This document shows positions 1 through 9,847 of a stretch of DNA of 64,000 nucleotides, piece by piece; the stretch's first letter is position 1, and each line of letters begins with the position of its first letter. Origin of the DNA: Limosilactobacillus reuteri subsp. reuteri (GTDB lineage Bacteria; Bacillota; Bacilli; Lactobacillales; Lactobacillaceae); assembly GCF_000016825.1 (NCBI RefSeq), contig NC_009513.1:503501-567500 (forward strand). The letters run 5' to 3'. A program made the position numbers and the translations under genes. The notes below the pieces were generated by a model. The model was not told the DNA's origin. It was given only the letters and a program-made list of their open reading frames with translations, and searched no databases.

Positions 1-672
1 GCTTAAGTCGGCATCGGGGTATTTATGCTCAAGAGCTGCTAAAAGAATCTTTTTAGCAATCTCACCATTTCTTGTAAGAATGGGACCGTGGAAATAAGAG
101 CAATAAGTGTTTTTATAGATTGCTCCTTCGGTATGATCTTCACCGTTATTTCCATTACCAGAAATTACTTTACCAAGCGGACGCTCACCTTTTCCTAAGA
201 ATGTGCGGCCGTTGTGATTTTCAAAGCCATGGTACTCTTGATTGCTTTCTTCGTTTTTGATGGTAATATCTCCAATGAACCGGTGATTGTCTTGACTTAA
301 AGTATAGTGATCAAGGATTCCAAGTCCCGGAATCTTTTCGCCATCAGCACCGATATAATAGTGGCCGAGAAGTTGATAACCTCCACAAATAGCAAGCAGC
401 GGCTTTCCATCATTAATAAACTTGTCAATTCCTGCTTTTTTGTTTGGAAGATCTTTGGAGACAACAAGTTGTTCGTAATCTTGTCCACCGCCGAAAAGAG
501 CTAAATCAAAATCTTGTGGATTAAAGTCGTTGTCGATACTAATGACTTTGACATCAATATCGGCATCCATCTGTTTAGCGTAATATTGAAGGGCGATAAT
601 ATTACCGACATCACTATAAGTATTTAATAAATCGCCGTAGAGGTGGGCGAGGTGTAAGTGATATTTTGCCAT
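1..672 (-). CDS. gatD: Lipid II isoglutaminyl synthase, glutaminase subunit GatD (3' end cut by window)
   Basis: The minus-strand frame from the ATG at 672 stays open to the window edge (224 codons), so the C-terminus is missing. It is a class I glutamine amidotransferase of the CobQ/CobB-like type. The nucleophile is Cys96 in the motif LLAICGGYQ, and the N-terminal part carries the FGGGQDYEQ signature. In the known family GatD frees ammonia from glutamine and passes it to MurT, which amidates the D-Glu of lipid II. The start overlaps the stop of murT by one base (TAATG), so the two are translationally coupled. Confidence 0.93.
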   Translation of the reverse strand, partial: MAKYHLHLAHLYGDLLNTYSDVGNIIALQYYAKQMDADIDVKVISIDNDFNPQDFDLALFGGGQDYEQLVVSKDLPNKKAGIDKFINDGKPLLAICGGYQLLGHYYIGADGEKIPGLGILDHYTLSQDNHRFIGDITIKNEESNQEYHGFENHNGRTFLGKGERPLGKVISGNGNNGEDHTEGAIYKNTYCSYFHGPILTRNGEIAKKILLAALEHKYPDADLS

Positions 673-2009
673 TAGTCCATTCCTCCTTTAATATAGCCCT
701 TTTCTGCTAGTTGTTTCCGCAATTGCAGAACGGCTGTATATGTTGCCAGAATATAGACGTGTTCAGTTGGCATTTCCTTGATTTTATCAATTACCTGGGT
801 AAGGTCCGGTTCATGCCACATATCTTTTACGCCAGCCATTGTTAATCTAGTGGTAATATCTTTATACCGTTCTCCTCCAGTCATGTATTGTGGGATTTGA
901 TGTTGGGTAAGTTTTTCAAAGTCGCCGTCCCAGATCCAGCTAGTATCAATTCCATCAGCATAGTTAGCATTTAGTAAGAAGGCAAAGCTAAAGGGCTTGT
1001 CATCTGTCTCAATCATATCCAAAACCTGATTAAGGCCAACTGGATTTTTAACTAAGATCAAAGTAACTTGTTTTCCATCTATATTAATGACTTCTTGGCG
1101 GCCAAAAACTCGTTCATCTGATTCAAAAGCATCTTTAATTTGTGCTTGGCTCACTCCGAGAAAACGACCAAGAGAGTAAGCCGCAAGAGCATTATAGATG
1201 TTATATAAACCACCGATTCCGATGGTGTATTTTTGCCCATCAATTTCAAAAGTTGAATGCGTGGGGGTAAGCTTATCAATTTTGGTAACAGCATACGTTA
1301 ATTCTGGTCGATGGAAACCACAATTTGGACAGAAGTAGTTGCCTAGCCCGGCATAAGTTCGCATTCGATACTTTAGAATGTGTTGACATTTAGGACAAAG
1401 GAGACCATCAGTGTTAGCTGGGGCGTTGAAAGGCTCTTTTTCTTCGTGGTTAAAGCCATAATAAATGATTGGGTTAGGCAAGTCTTTGCTGTTAAAGAGC
1501 TGTTCATCCCCGTTAGCAATGATGGTTGCTTTCGGTGCTAATTTAACCCCCTTTAAGATCTTGTTATAAGTGGTGTAAATTTCACCATAACGATCCATTT
1601 GATCACGGAAAATGTTGGTGAAGACAAAGGCAATTGGGGTGATGTATTTACATACTTTAACTACATTGGCTTCATCGACTTCGAGGACGGCCAGCCCTTT
1701 TTTCTTTGGACGGGGGGCCGTAATAAAGGTAGTTACGATTCCTTGCTCCATGTTGGAACCAGTCGGATTAGTAAGAACCTGGTCATACTTTTCTCGTAAA
1801 ACTCGTACGCTTAATGCGGTGGTTAATGTTTTTCCATTGGTCCCTGTTACAATAACAAGGTCGTACTTTTTGCTAAAGGCTTGGAGAATATTTGGATCAA
1901 GCTTTAAGGTTAGTTTTCCTGGAAGGGAACTTCCTCCGTTCATAAAAGTATGGAGGAACCAATAGCTTGACCGCCCGGCAAATTCGGCAAATGAACTTCG
2001 AACTGTCAT
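672..2009 (-). CDS. murT: Lipid II isoglutaminyl synthase, Mur-ligase-like subunit MurT
   Basis: A 445-residue Mur-ligase-family protein. The ATP loop GTNGKT is at residues 56-61, followed by the Mur ligase middle domain. A four-cysteine zinc ribbon (CPKC ... CPNC, about residues 203-230) is a hallmark of MurT compared with MurC-F, and the C-terminus is DUF1727-like. With GatD it converts the second-position D-glutamate of lipid II to D-isoglutamine at the cytoplasmic membrane. The ATG at 2009 has an AAAGGAA ribosome site about 12 bases upstream. It is divergent from tdk, with a 229-base gap between them. Identity is firm from domain order and the adjacent gatD. Confidence 0.95.
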   Translation of the reverse strand: MTVRSSFAEFAGRSSYWFLHTFMNGGSSLPGKLTLKLDPNILQAFSKKYDLVIVTGTNGKTLTTALSVRVLREKYDQVLTNPTGSNMEQGIVTTFITAPRPKKKGLAVLEVDEANVVKVCKYITPIAFVFTNIFRDQMDRYGEIYTTYNKILKGVKLAPKATIIANGDEQLFNSKDLPNPIIYYGFNHEEKEPFNAPANTDGLLCPKCQHILKYRMRTYAGLGNYFCPNCGFHRPELTYAVTKIDKLTPTHSTFEIDGQKYTIGIGGLYNIYNALAAYSLGRFLGVSQAQIKDAFESDERVFGRQEVINIDGKQVTLILVKNPVGLNQVLDMIETDDKPFSFAFLLNANYADGIDTSWIWDGDFEKLTQHQIPQYMTGGERYKDITTRLTMAGVKDMWHEPDLTQVIDKIKEMPTEHVYILATYTAVLQLRKQLAEKGYIKGGMD

Positions 2010-2238
2010 GAATATATGTATTCCTTTCGTGTCAATTGTAAGTGATACAATAGTGATGATTAAAATTACCGTTTAATTCTAAACTTTACGATAACAAAAA
2101 GAAAGTTATTAAACTGAAATTATTATAAGATTAAAGTTATTCAATGTAAAAAACTCTTTCCTAATGTAGAAGTATTTAAATGACACAAATTTTTGGATAT
2201 AATGAAGAGTACTATGCAAACAAAAAGGGGCAATTGTA
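2010..2238. promoter_or_regulatory. Divergent murT/tdk intergenic region with tdk -10 box
   Basis: This AT-rich gap separates the two divergent units. A TATAAT box at 2198-2203 on the plus strand lies about 36 bases before the tdk start. The matching -35 (TTTAAA, 2175-2180) is weak. No clear terminator or structured leader is seen. Confidence 0.5.
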
Positions 2239-2814
2239 GTGGCACAACTATTCTTTAAATATGGCGCGATGAATTCTGGTAAGTCAATCGATATTTTGAA
2301 GGTTGCTCATAACTATGAAGAACAAGGGAAGCCGGTTGTCTTAATGACGAGCGGCGTTGATGATCGTTCTGGTCGAGGCATCATTGCTAGTCGAATTGGC
2401 TTAGAGCGTAAGGTAAAACCAATTATGGATGATACCAATATTTACGATTACGTTAATAAGATGGACCGTAAGATATATTGTGTATTGATCGACGAAGCAC
2501 AGTTTTTAAAGAAAGAGCATGTCTTACAATTAATCAAAATTGTTGATGAGCTAAATATTCCGGTAATGGCTTTTGGACTAAAGAATGACTTTCGGAATGA
2601 ATTATTTGAAGGTTCAAAATATTTACTGATTTATGCTGACAAAATTGAAGAGATGAAAACAATTTGTTGGTTCTGTCCTCACAAAGCTACGATGAATTTA
2701 CGGATTCATAATGGCAAGCCAGTATATGAGGGAGAACAAGTCCAGATAGGGGGAAATGAATCATATTACCCAGTATGCCGGAAGCACTATTTTCATCCCC
2801 AATTAAAACAATAG
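2239..2814 (+). CDS. tdk: Thymidine kinase
   Basis: A 191-residue type II thymidine kinase, which phosphorylates thymidine to dTMP in salvage. The P-loop GAMNSGKS is at residues 9-16, the DEAQF motif is near residue 86, and the C-terminal zinc-binding cysteines are in CWFCPHKA and PVCRKH. It begins with GTG at 2239, preceded by an AAAAGGGG ribosome site. The length is normal for the family. It is followed after 15 bases by prfA with its own AGGAGG site, so the two are probably cotranscribed, as in many Bacillota. Confidence 0.96.
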   Translation: MAQLFFKYGAMNSGKSIDILKVAHNYEEQGKPVVLMTSGVDDRSGRGIIASRIGLERKVKPIMDDTNIYDYVNKMDRKIYCVLIDEAQFLKKEHVLQLIKIVDELNIPVMAFGLKNDFRNELFEGSKYLLIYADKIEEMKTICWFCPHKATMNLRIHNGKPVYEGEQVQIGGNESYYPVCRKHYFHPQLKQ

Positions 2815-2829
2815 GAGGAATAACCAAGA

Positions 2830-3918
2830 ATGGAAATGGAAGAAATTTTCGATAAGCTTCAAGCGGTTGCTGATCGTTACGATGAACTAAATGAATTGAT
2901 CAGTGATCCAGAAGTAATTGCCGACTCACAACGTTTTATGAAGCTTTCAAAAGAAGAAGGAAGCTTACGTGAAACGGTTGAAAAATATAATCAATATAAA
3001 AAAGTTACCCAAACGATTAGTGATGATGAAGAACTATTACGTGAAACGAATGATGATGACTTAACCGCCTTAACTAAAGAAGAGTTAGCAGAAGCACGAG
3101 AAGAACAAGCACAGTTAGAAAAAGAGCTTGAAGTCTTACTAATTCCGAAAGATCCTAATGATGATAAAAATATTATCATGGAAATCCGTGGAGCTGCTGG
3201 AGGAGACGAAGCAAGCCTCTTTGCTGCTGACCTTTATAACATGTACCTTCGCTATGCTGAAAAGCAAGGCTGGAAAGTAGAAGTTGTGGATCGAAATGAA
3301 ACTGAAGTCGGTGGCTTTAAGGAAATTGCCTTAATGATTACTGGGGATAAAGTTTATTCTAAGCTTAAGTTTGAGAACGGTGCGCATCGTGTTCAACGAG
3401 TTCCTGTTACTGAATCTGCTGGACGTGTCCATACGTCAACTGCGACGGTTGGGGTAATGCCAGAAGCTGAAGACGTAGATGTGGACATTGATCCAAAAGA
3501 TATCCGGGTTGATGTTTACCGTTCAAGCGGTGCCGGTGGTCAGCACGTTAACAAGACTTCATCAGCTGTTCGAATGACCCACTTGCCAACAGGGATTGTT
3601 GTTGCAATGCAAGATGAACGTTCACAACAGCAAAACCGGGCTAAGGCAATGCGGATTTTGAAGTCACGGGTTTATGATTATTACCAACAACAAGAACAAA
3701 GCGCCTATGATCAAAAGCGGAAAGACGCGATTGGGACAGGTGATCGTTCAGAACGAATTCGTACTTACAACTACCCACAAAACCGAGTAACAGATCACCG
3801 AATTGGGTTAACATTAAACAAGCTTGATAAGATTATGGCTGGTGACCTCGATGAAATTATTGAAGCATTGATTGTTGCCGACCAAACGCAAAAGTTGGAG
3901 CAATTACGGAATGAGTAG
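2830..3918 (+). CDS. prfA: Peptide chain release factor 1
   Basis: A 362-residue class I release factor. The catalytic GGQ tripeptide is at residues 236-238 within [12 protein letters not shown], which marks an RF1/RF2-type factor. The genetic context (prmC overlapping its end) marks it as RF1, which reads UAA and UAG. The next gene encodes the methyltransferase that modifies the Gln of GGQ. The ATG at 2830 has an AGGAGGAA site upstream. Length and sequence are typical, with no programmed frameshift (that belongs to prfB). Confidence 0.97.
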   Translation: MEMEEIFDKLQAVADRYDELNELISDPEVIADSQRFMKLSKEEGSLRETVEKYNQYKKVTQTISDDEELLRETNDDDLTALTKEELAEAREEQAQLEKELEVLLIPKDPNDDKNIIMEIRGAAGGDEASLFAADLYNMYLRYAEKQGWKVEVVDRNETEVGGFKEIALMITGDKVYSKLKFENGAHRVQRVPVTESAGRVHTSTATVGVMPEAEDVDVDIDPKDIRVDVYRSSGAGGQHVNKTSSAVRMTHLPTGIVVAMQDERSQQQNRAKAMRILKSRVYDYYQQQEQSAYDQKRKDAIGTGDRSERIRTYNYPQNRVTDHRIGLTLNKLDKIMAGDLDEIIEALIVADQTQKLEQLRNE

Positions 3919-4777
3919 TTTCGTACCGACCAACTATTTTATGGCTCAGCGATGGGCAAAAGAACAATTACAAGGAAAAGATATTGATCCAAGTGCCCCC
4001 CAGTTTTTACTTCAGCAATCACATGGTTGGGATGCGACTCACTTACTTTTACATAATCGTGATGAGATGCCGGCTGACGAAGTAGACTGGTGGAAGGATG
4101 CCATAACAAGATTGCTTAATCATGAGCCTGCTCAATATATTGTTGGGCAGGCCCCATTTTATGGACGAACTTTTAAGGTTAATAAAAATGTTTTGATTCC
4201 AGAAGCTGAGACAGCAGAGTTAATCGATTGGGTGTTGCAAGAAATGCCATCTCGTCCATTGAAGGTCCTTGATTTAGGAACGGGGAGTGGAGTGATAGGC
4301 ATTACTCTTGCACTTGAACGGCCAAATTGGCATGTAAGTTTAAGTGATATTTCACCCGCTGCACTTGCTGTTGCTCAGGAAAATATGGCTAAGTTTAACC
4401 TGGAGTTGCCGTTAATTAAAAGCGATTTATTTGAAAATATTGATCAGCAATACGATTTAATTGTGACTAATCCGCCTTATATTGACCCGGACGATACTGG
4501 TGAAATTGATCAAGCAGTCCTTGAAAACGAACCAGCCTTAGCCCTATTTGCTAATGAACGTGGGTTAGGATTCTATCATCGCTTATTTAAGCAAGCAGGG
4601 CAGTACCTAACTACGACTGGTCAAATATTTGGCGAAACTGGTTATGATCAAGAGGAGTCAATTCAAGAATTACTACATCAAACCGATGAACACGCACAGA
4701 TATGCCCACGACATGATGTGGCAGGAAAAATGAGGATGATACACGCATGGGATTTTTCAAACGCAGGAGGAAGATAG
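3911..4777 (+). CDS. prmC: Release factor glutamine methyltransferase PrmC
   Basis: I choose the ATG at 3911, which overlaps the end of prfA by 8 bases, giving 288 residues. An upstream in-frame start at 3872 would lie deep inside prfA. The SAM-binding motif [11 protein letters not shown] and the substrate-gripping NPPY motif (residues 187-190) define the PrmC/HemK family. It N5-methylates the glutamine of the RF1 and RF2 GGQ motif. The overlap with its substrate gene suggests translational coupling. Confidence 0.96.
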   Translation: MSSFVPTNYFMAQRWAKEQLQGKDIDPSAPQFLLQQSHGWDATHLLLHNRDEMPADEVDWWKDAITRLLNHEPAQYIVGQAPFYGRTFKVNKNVLIPEAETAELIDWVLQEMPSRPLKVLDLGTGSGVIGITLALERPNWHVSLSDISPAALAVAQENMAKFNLELPLIKSDLFENIDQQYDLIVTNPPYIDPDDTGEIDQAVLENEPALALFANERGLGFYHRLFKQAGQYLTTTGQIFGETGYDQEESIQELLHQTDEHAQICPRHDVAGKMRMIHAWDFSNAGGR

Positions 4778-4782
4778 TAAGA

Positions 4783-5811
4783 ATGGATACGAAGATTTTT
4801 CGACATGGTGAGATTGCCCAAGCAGCAGCTGCGATTAAGCGCGGTGAATTAGTGGCTTTTCCAACCGAAACTGTTTATGGGTTAGGGGCTGATGCAACCA
4901 ATGAAAAAGCCGTTAAGAATGTTTATTTAGCAAAAGGGCGGCCAAGTGATAATCCATTGATTGTTCATGTTAACTCCATCGCAATGGTTGAAAAGTATGC
5001 TGCCGAGATTCCTGATAATGCCCGAAAGTTGATGGATGCATTTTGGCCTGGTTCTTTAACCATTATCTTGAAGATTAAGAAGGGCGCACTTTCAAAAACC
5101 GTCACAGGTGGTTTGAAAACTGTCGCCTTTCGTTACCCTGACTGTCAACCAACCCTTGATTTAATTGAAGAAGCTGGTGTTCCGATGGTGGGACCATCTG
5201 CTAATACTTCTGGGAAACCGAGCCCGACTACTGCTCAACACGTTTATCATGACTTGCATGGTAAGATCTCTGGAATTGTGGATAATGGTCCGACACGGGT
5301 AGGAGTTGAATCCACTGTCCTTGATATGTCAACAGACCACCCTGTAATTTTACGTCCTGGTGCTGTTACGAAGAAGGACATTGAAAAAGTGATTGGATCC
5401 ATTGACCTTAATCATCATAAAGTAGGCAAAAATGAAACTCCTAAAGCACCCGGAATGAAATACAAGCACTATGCACCTAAGGCCCAAGTATATATTGTTG
5501 ATGAAGATACTGATTGGGATAAAGTTGTTGAATGGATACGACAACAGCCATTTGACGTTGGGATGATGGCTGAAGAAAAAGTCCTTCAACAAGAAGTATT
5601 GCCGATGAACGCTATTCAATTTTCATTAGGAAAGAATGTTCAAGATGCCAGTGCTCGTCTATTTGATGGCTTACGGCAATTTGATGACCAGCCTAATGTT
5701 AAAGCGATTGTCACTCAAGCATTTCCAGCTCATGATTTAGGGGGCGCATATATGAATCGGTTAAATAAGTCTGCTGGTGGTATGCACTTTGATAGTAATG
5801 CGGTAAAATAA
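4783..5811 (+). CDS. tsaC: L-threonylcarbamoyladenylate synthase (Sua5/YwlC type)
   Basis: A 342-residue Sua5-type enzyme made of an N-terminal YrdC domain (about residues 10-200) plus a C-terminal Sua5 domain. It makes threonylcarbamoyl-AMP for the t6A37 modification of ANN-decoding tRNAs. The motifs VAFPTETVYGLGAD, KGRPSDNPL and GPSANTSGKPSPT are visible. The start is ATG 4783, preceded by a strong CAGGAGGAAG site inside the prmC tail. The longer frame from 4747 would put that site within the gene. It is the last gene of the tdk-prfA-prmC-tsaC unit, ending at the terminator near 5868. Confidence 0.94.
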   Translation: MDTKIFRHGEIAQAAAAIKRGELVAFPTETVYGLGADATNEKAVKNVYLAKGRPSDNPLIVHVNSIAMVEKYAAEIPDNARKLMDAFWPGSLTIILKIKKGALSKTVTGGLKTVAFRYPDCQPTLDLIEEAGVPMVGPSANTSGKPSPTTAQHVYHDLHGKISGIVDNGPTRVGVESTVLDMSTDHPVILRPGAVTKKDIEKVIGSIDLNHHKVGKNETPKAPGMKYKHYAPKAQVYIVDEDTDWDKVVEWIRQQPFDVGMMAEEKVLQQEVLPMNAIQFSLGKNVQDASARLFDGLRQFDDQPNVKAIVTQAFPAHDLGGAYMNRLNKSAGGMHFDSNAVK

Positions 5812-5867
5812 TAAGGGAATCTAGTGGAAGAGGTACCACTCCCTAATTAAAATCTCAATAAAATAAT

Positions 5868-5903
5868 AAAGAGACTGAGGCGGATTCCCAGCCTCTTTAT
5901 TTA
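5868..5903 (+). terminator. Terminator after tsaC
   Basis: An AAAGAG...CTCTTT stem with an internal CTG/CAG pairing and a short loop runs into TTTATTTAT. It lies 22 bases before the glyA start and probably sits in the glyA leader, so glyA expression may include read-through. Confidence 0.75.
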
Positions 5904-5924
5904 TAACCAGAGGAGATGTTGTAA

Positions 5925-7160
5925 ATGAACTATGGTAAAAAATCACCCCAATTATGGGCAGCCATTGAAAATGAAGAACAACGCCAGCAAGATACGATTG
6001 AGCTCATTGCTTCCGAGAATATTGTTTCAGATGCTGTTCGTGAAGCGCAGGGATCAGTTCTAACAAATAAGTATGCTGAAGGATATCCTAATAAGCGGTA
6101 TTACGGTGGTTGTGAGTTTATCGATCAAGTTGAACAATTGGCAATTGATTATGCTAAAAAGTTATTCAATGCAGCATATGTTAATGTTCAACCTCATTCC
6201 GGATCACAAGCTAATATGGCAGTTTATCAAGCACTCCTCAAGCCCGGAGATGTGATTTTAGGGATGGGGATGGATGCTGGTGGGCACCTAACTCACGGAG
6301 CAACGGTTAATTTTAGCGGAAAACTATATAAGACGTATGGCTATGGCTTAAATCCAGATACTGAAGAGCTTGATTATGATGAAATTATGGCTTTAGCTAA
6401 GAAAGTAAAACCACAATTGATCGTTGCGGGAGCGTCTGCCTATAGTCGGATTATTGATTGGCAGGCATTTCGCAAGATTGCTGATGAAGTTGGGGCTTAC
6501 TTGATGGTTGATATGGCTCATATCGCCGGATTAGTAGCAACTGGTACCCATCCAAGTCCGCTTCCAATTGCTGATGTCGTTACTACTACTACTCATAAAA
6601 CTCTTCGGGGCCCGCGGGGAGGAATGATCCTCTCTAAATCGACTGAGTTAGGACGGAAAATTAATTCAGCGGTTTTCCCTGGAATCCAGGGTGGACCGTT
6701 GGAACATGTGATTGCGGGTAAAGCACAAGCATTTTATGAAGATTTGCAACCAGAATATGCGGAATATATCCAACAAGTTGTAAAAAATGCTCAAGCAATG
6801 GAAAAAGTATTTAATACTAGTAAACAGATTCGGGTGGTTTCAGGAAAAACTGAAAATCACCTTCTCGTTCTGGACCTTACGAAGACTGGTTTAACAGGAA
6901 AAGATGCGCAAAATCTCCTTGACCGTGTTCACATTACAACCAATAAAGAGGCTATTCCGAATGACCCACGAAGTCCATTTATTACAAGTGGTTTACGAAT
7001 TGGGACTCCTGCTATTACTAGTCGCGGATTTAAGGAGGAGGATGCGCAAAAAGTTGCGGAATTAATCAGTACAGCTTTAACTAATCCCACCGATGAAGAG
7101 CGGTTACAAGAGGTCGCAAAAGGGGTACACGAACTAACCACAAAGTATCCGCTTAACTAA
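5925..7160 (+). CDS. glyA: Serine hydroxymethyltransferase
   Basis: A 411-residue PLP enzyme converting serine plus tetrahydrofolate to glycine plus methylene-tetrahydrofolate, the main entry to one-carbon units for purine and thymidylate synthesis. The PLP lysine is K225 in [14 protein letters not shown], and the cofactor pocket signature VDMAHIAGL precedes it. The ATG at 5925 follows an AGAGGAG ribosome site. The position upstream of upp matches the common Bacillota order tsaC-glyA-upp. No terminator is seen between glyA and upp, although upp has its own promoter. Confidence 0.97.
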   Translation: MNYGKKSPQLWAAIENEEQRQQDTIELIASENIVSDAVREAQGSVLTNKYAEGYPNKRYYGGCEFIDQVEQLAIDYAKKLFNAAYVNVQPHSGSQANMAVYQALLKPGDVILGMGMDAGGHLTHGATVNFSGKLYKTYGYGLNPDTEELDYDEIMALAKKVKPQLIVAGASAYSRIIDWQAFRKIADEVGAYLMVDMAHIAGLVATGTHPSPLPIADVVTTTTHKTLRGPRGGMILSKSTELGRKINSAVFPGIQGGPLEHVIAGKAQAFYEDLQPEYAEYIQQVVKNAQAMEKVFNTSKQIRVVSGKTENHLLVLDLTKTGLTGKDAQNLLDRVHITTNKEAIPNDPRSPFITSGLRIGTPAITSRGFKEEDAQKVAELISTALTNPTDEERLQEVAKGVHELTTKYPLN

Positions 7161-7192
7161 AAAATTAGAACATAAAAAGTTGTTAAGATCCT

Positions 7193-7221
7193 TTGTCATG
7201 ACTTGATTTTTTTGGTAGAAT
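7193..7221 (+). promoter_or_regulatory. upp promoter
   Basis: A TTGTCA box at 7193-7198, a 17-base spacer and TAGAAT at 7216-7221. Transcription would start near 7228, which is downstream of the longest possible upp start codon (7223) and supports the start at 7253. Confidence 0.72.
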
Positions 7222-7252
7222 AGTGAAGAAATTCAAAGGAGTGTATAGAGGC

Positions 7253-7888
7253 ATGGGTAAATTTGAAGTGTTAGATCATCCATTGATTCAGCACAAGCTA
7301 ACAATGATTCGGGATAAAAATGTTGGGACAAAGTTTTTCCGGGAAACGGTCAAAGAAATTTCAACTTTAATGGCTTATGAAGTTGCACGCGACATGCCAT
7401 TAAAGGATGTTGAAATTGAAACGCCAATTGCTAAAACGACCCAGAAAGAATTGGCTGGTAAAAAGGTAGCGATTATTCCAATTCTTCGGGCCGGAATCGG
7501 AATGGTGGATGGGATGACGGACCTTATCCCAGCAGCTAAAATTGGTTTTATCGGAATGTACCGGGATGAAGAAACCTTAAAGCCACATGAATACTTTGTT
7601 AAGTTACCTAATGATATTACAGAACGGCAATTATTCATCGTCGACCCAATGCTGGCAACTGGTGGTTCAGCAATGATGGCAATCGAAGCCTTAAAGAAGC
7701 GTGGTTGCTCAGAAAAGAACATGAAATTTGCTTGCTTAGTTGCAGCCCCTGAAGGAGTTAAGGCTGTGCGCGACGCTTATCCAGATGTTGATATTTATAC
7801 AGCAGGACTTGATGATCATCTTAATGAAGATGGATATATTGTTCCTGGGTTAGGCGATGCTGGTGACCGTCTTTTTGGTACTAAGTAG
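7253..7888 (+). CDS. upp: Uracil phosphoribosyltransferase
   Basis: A 211-residue type I phosphoribosyltransferase that makes UMP from uracil and PRPP. The PRPP-binding signature DPMLATGGS is at residues 131-139 and the uracil-contact tail [11 protein letters not shown] closes the protein. I use ATG 7253 behind AAAGGAG (7235-7241). The longer frame from 7223 starts upstream of the inferred transcription start. Its function pairs with the PyrR-controlled uracil permease 4 kb downstream. Confidence 0.96.
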   Translation: MGKFEVLDHPLIQHKLTMIRDKNVGTKFFRETVKEISTLMAYEVARDMPLKDVEIETPIAKTTQKELAGKKVAIIPILRAGIGMVDGMTDLIPAAKIGFIGMYRDEETLKPHEYFVKLPNDITERQLFIVDPMLATGGSAMMAIEALKKRGCSEKNMKFACLVAAPEGVKAVRDAYPDVDIYTAGLDDHLNEDGYIVPGLGDAGDRLFGTK

Positions 7889-7901
7889 ATTATTAAGGAT
7901 T

Positions 7902-7957
7902 AAAAGCATGATCTGTAGAAAACTTTTTAGCTTTCGCAAATCTTGCTTTTATTTTTT
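7902..7957 (+). terminator. Terminator after upp
   Basis: AAAAGCA (7902-7908) pairs with TGCTTTT (7944-7950), extended inward by GAT/ATC across one mismatch, and is followed by ATTTTTTATTT. It separates upp from ptsI. Confidence 0.75.
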
Positions 7958-7958
7958 A

Positions 7959-7987
7959 TTTGTGTTGAAAAGGCTTTCGCTTATAAT
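7959..7987 (+). promoter_or_regulatory. ptsI promoter
   Basis: TATAAT at 7982-7987 with a TTTGTG/TTGTGT -35 region 16-17 bases upstream. Its place after the upp terminator indicates that ptsI is transcribed separately. Confidence 0.6.
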
Positions 7988-8018
7988 AGGTACTATACCA
8001 GAAAAGGGGAATTGATTA

Positions 8019-9746
8019 ATGGAGACCCAAATTAATGGAATTGCAGCCAGTGATGGAGTGGGAATTGCACCTGCTTACTTATTGACGAAGCCTAATCTTA
8101 GTTTTGAAAAGTATCATATTAGTGACCCCGATAGTGAAAAAGCGAGATTACACCGTGCTTTTGAGAAGATCATTCAGAAACTAAAGGAAACCAAAAAGAA
8201 GCTTGTTGATAAACTTAATGCAGAAGATTTGACAATTTTTGATACTCATATTGCAATCCTAAACGATCCGGAAATGATTAAACAAGTTGAAAACCGGATC
8301 ACAAATCAACGCTTAAATGCAGAATCGGCTTTTGCAGAAGTAATTACTAAGATGATCAAAACCCTTCAGGCGATGACTGGGAATGAATATATGCAAGAGC
8401 GGGCATCTGATTTTCAAAATATTCAAGACCAGGTTTTAGCAGAGTTAGAAGAGAAGAAGCTCCCTAATTTGCGCGAATTAGATCACCCTGTCATTGTAGT
8501 TGCCCATTCGATTGGTCCGGCCGATACTTCACAGATGGATGGCCGCTTTGTTAAGGGAATTATTACTGATTTGGGTGGGCGGACTAGTCACGCAGCGATT
8601 ATGGCTCGTTCTTTACAGATTCCAGCAATTGTTGGGTGTAACGACATAACCAAAAAGGTGCAAAATGGCCAACGAGTAATTGTTGACGGCTTTGAAGGCA
8701 GTGCAATTGTTGAACCATCAACAAATGATGTTAAACAATACCAAAAAATTGCTGATAAGTTTATGAATGTCCGTCAGCAATGGAAAAAAATGATTAACCA
8801 GCCCTCAGCAACCGCCGATGGTCAACGGTACAAGATTTCAGCTAATATTGGTTCTTCAGTGGATATTTCGTCAGCAATAGAAAATGGTGCTGATGGTGTT
8901 GGCCTATTTCGAACTGAATTTCTTTATATGAAAAGTGACCACCTCCCAACCGAAGAAGAGCAGTTTAATGCTTATCGCCGAGCTGTTGAACAGTTAAATG
9001 GGAAACGGTTAGTGGTTCGGACCTTAGATATCGGTGGCGATAAACCACTTCAATTTATGCCCTTACCCAAAGAAATGAATCCATTCCTTGGGTACCGGGC
9101 TATTCGGATTGCTCTTGATCAACCAGAAATGTTTAGGACTCAGCTGCGGGCCTTACTCCGCGCATCCGAGTTTGGGAAGATTAATATTATGTTTCCAATG
9201 ATTACCACGCTTGAAGAATTACGAGCAGCTAAGAAAATCTATTATGAGGAGCAGCAGAAATTAGCTGTCGATCATCCTGGGATTGGCCGTGATGTCCATC
9301 TTGGGATAATGATTGAAGTGCCATTAGCCGCGTTAAATGCTGATCGCTTAGCTGCAGAAGTTGATTTCTTTAGCATTGGAACTAATGATTTAATCCAATA
9401 TTGTTTTGCGGCTGATCGTGGTAATGATTCAGTTTCGTACCTTTACCAGCCGCTGAATCCAACTTTTTTAAAATTAATTAAGCACATTATCGATGCTGGG
9501 CATGCTCATGATACAACTGTGGCGATGTGTGGAGAAATGGCAGGAGATCGCTATGCCTTGCCACTATTAATCGGGATGGGATTGGATGTCTATTCGATGA
9601 GTGCCAGTTCTATTTTACGGACACGTTCAATGATGAAACAATTAGACAGCAAAAAATGTCAGAAACTCTACCAACAGGCTGTTACAACTTGTGATTCAAT
9701 GACCGGTGTGAAAAAGTTAGTTCAAGATTGGTTGGTAGCAAACTAA
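8019..9746 (+). CDS. ptsI: Phosphoenolpyruvate-protein phosphotransferase (PTS Enzyme I)
   Basis: A 575-residue Enzyme I, which moves phosphate from PEP to HPr in the cytoplasm. The phosphohistidine is His191 in GGRTSHAAIMARS. The PEP-binding C-terminal barrel shows FRTEFLYM, FSIGTNDLIQY and the CGEMAG cysteine motif. The length is full. In most Bacillota ptsI follows ptsH (HPr) directly. Here the gene before it is upp, and a terminator and promoter separate them, so HPr must be encoded elsewhere. A strong terminator follows, so it looks monocistronic. Confidence 0.96.
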   Translation: METQINGIAASDGVGIAPAYLLTKPNLSFEKYHISDPDSEKARLHRAFEKIIQKLKETKKKLVDKLNAEDLTIFDTHIAILNDPEMIKQVENRITNQRLNAESAFAEVITKMIKTLQAMTGNEYMQERASDFQNIQDQVLAELEEKKLPNLRELDHPVIVVAHSIGPADTSQMDGRFVKGIITDLGGRTSHAAIMARSLQIPAIVGCNDITKKVQNGQRVIVDGFEGSAIVEPSTNDVKQYQKIADKFMNVRQQWKKMINQPSATADGQRYKISANIGSSVDISSAIENGADGVGLFRTEFLYMKSDHLPTEEEQFNAYRRAVEQLNGKRLVVRTLDIGGDKPLQFMPLPKEMNPFLGYRAIRIALDQPEMFRTQLRALLRASEFGKINIMFPMITTLEELRAAKKIYYEEQQKLAVDHPGIGRDVHLGIMIEVPLAALNADRLAAEVDFFSIGTNDLIQYCFAADRGNDSVSYLYQPLNPTFLKLIKHIIDAGHAHDTTVAMCGEMAGDRYALPLLIGMGLDVYSMSASSILRTRSMMKQLDSKKCQKLYQQAVTTCDSMTGVKKLVQDWLVAN

Positions 9747-9792
9747 AAAGGATTTAGGAAAAGTAAAGATTTTTCTTAAATCCTTTTTTTGT
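9747..9792 (+). terminator. Terminator after ptsI
   Basis: AAAGGATTTA and TAAATCCTTT form a long A/T-flanked stem with an inner GAAAA/TTTTC pairing, followed by a T run. It begins right after the ptsI stop. Confidence 0.85.
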
Positions 9793-9847
9793 TGCTTGTT
9801 AAGAGTAAAATGGCAATAGTTTTGCTGTACTAAGGGGATGTAAAGTT

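Noticed and set aside
7223..7252. Longer upp start giving ten more residues
   Set aside because: It lies upstream of or at the inferred transcription start and lacks a ribosome site; the family start is [10 protein letters not shown].
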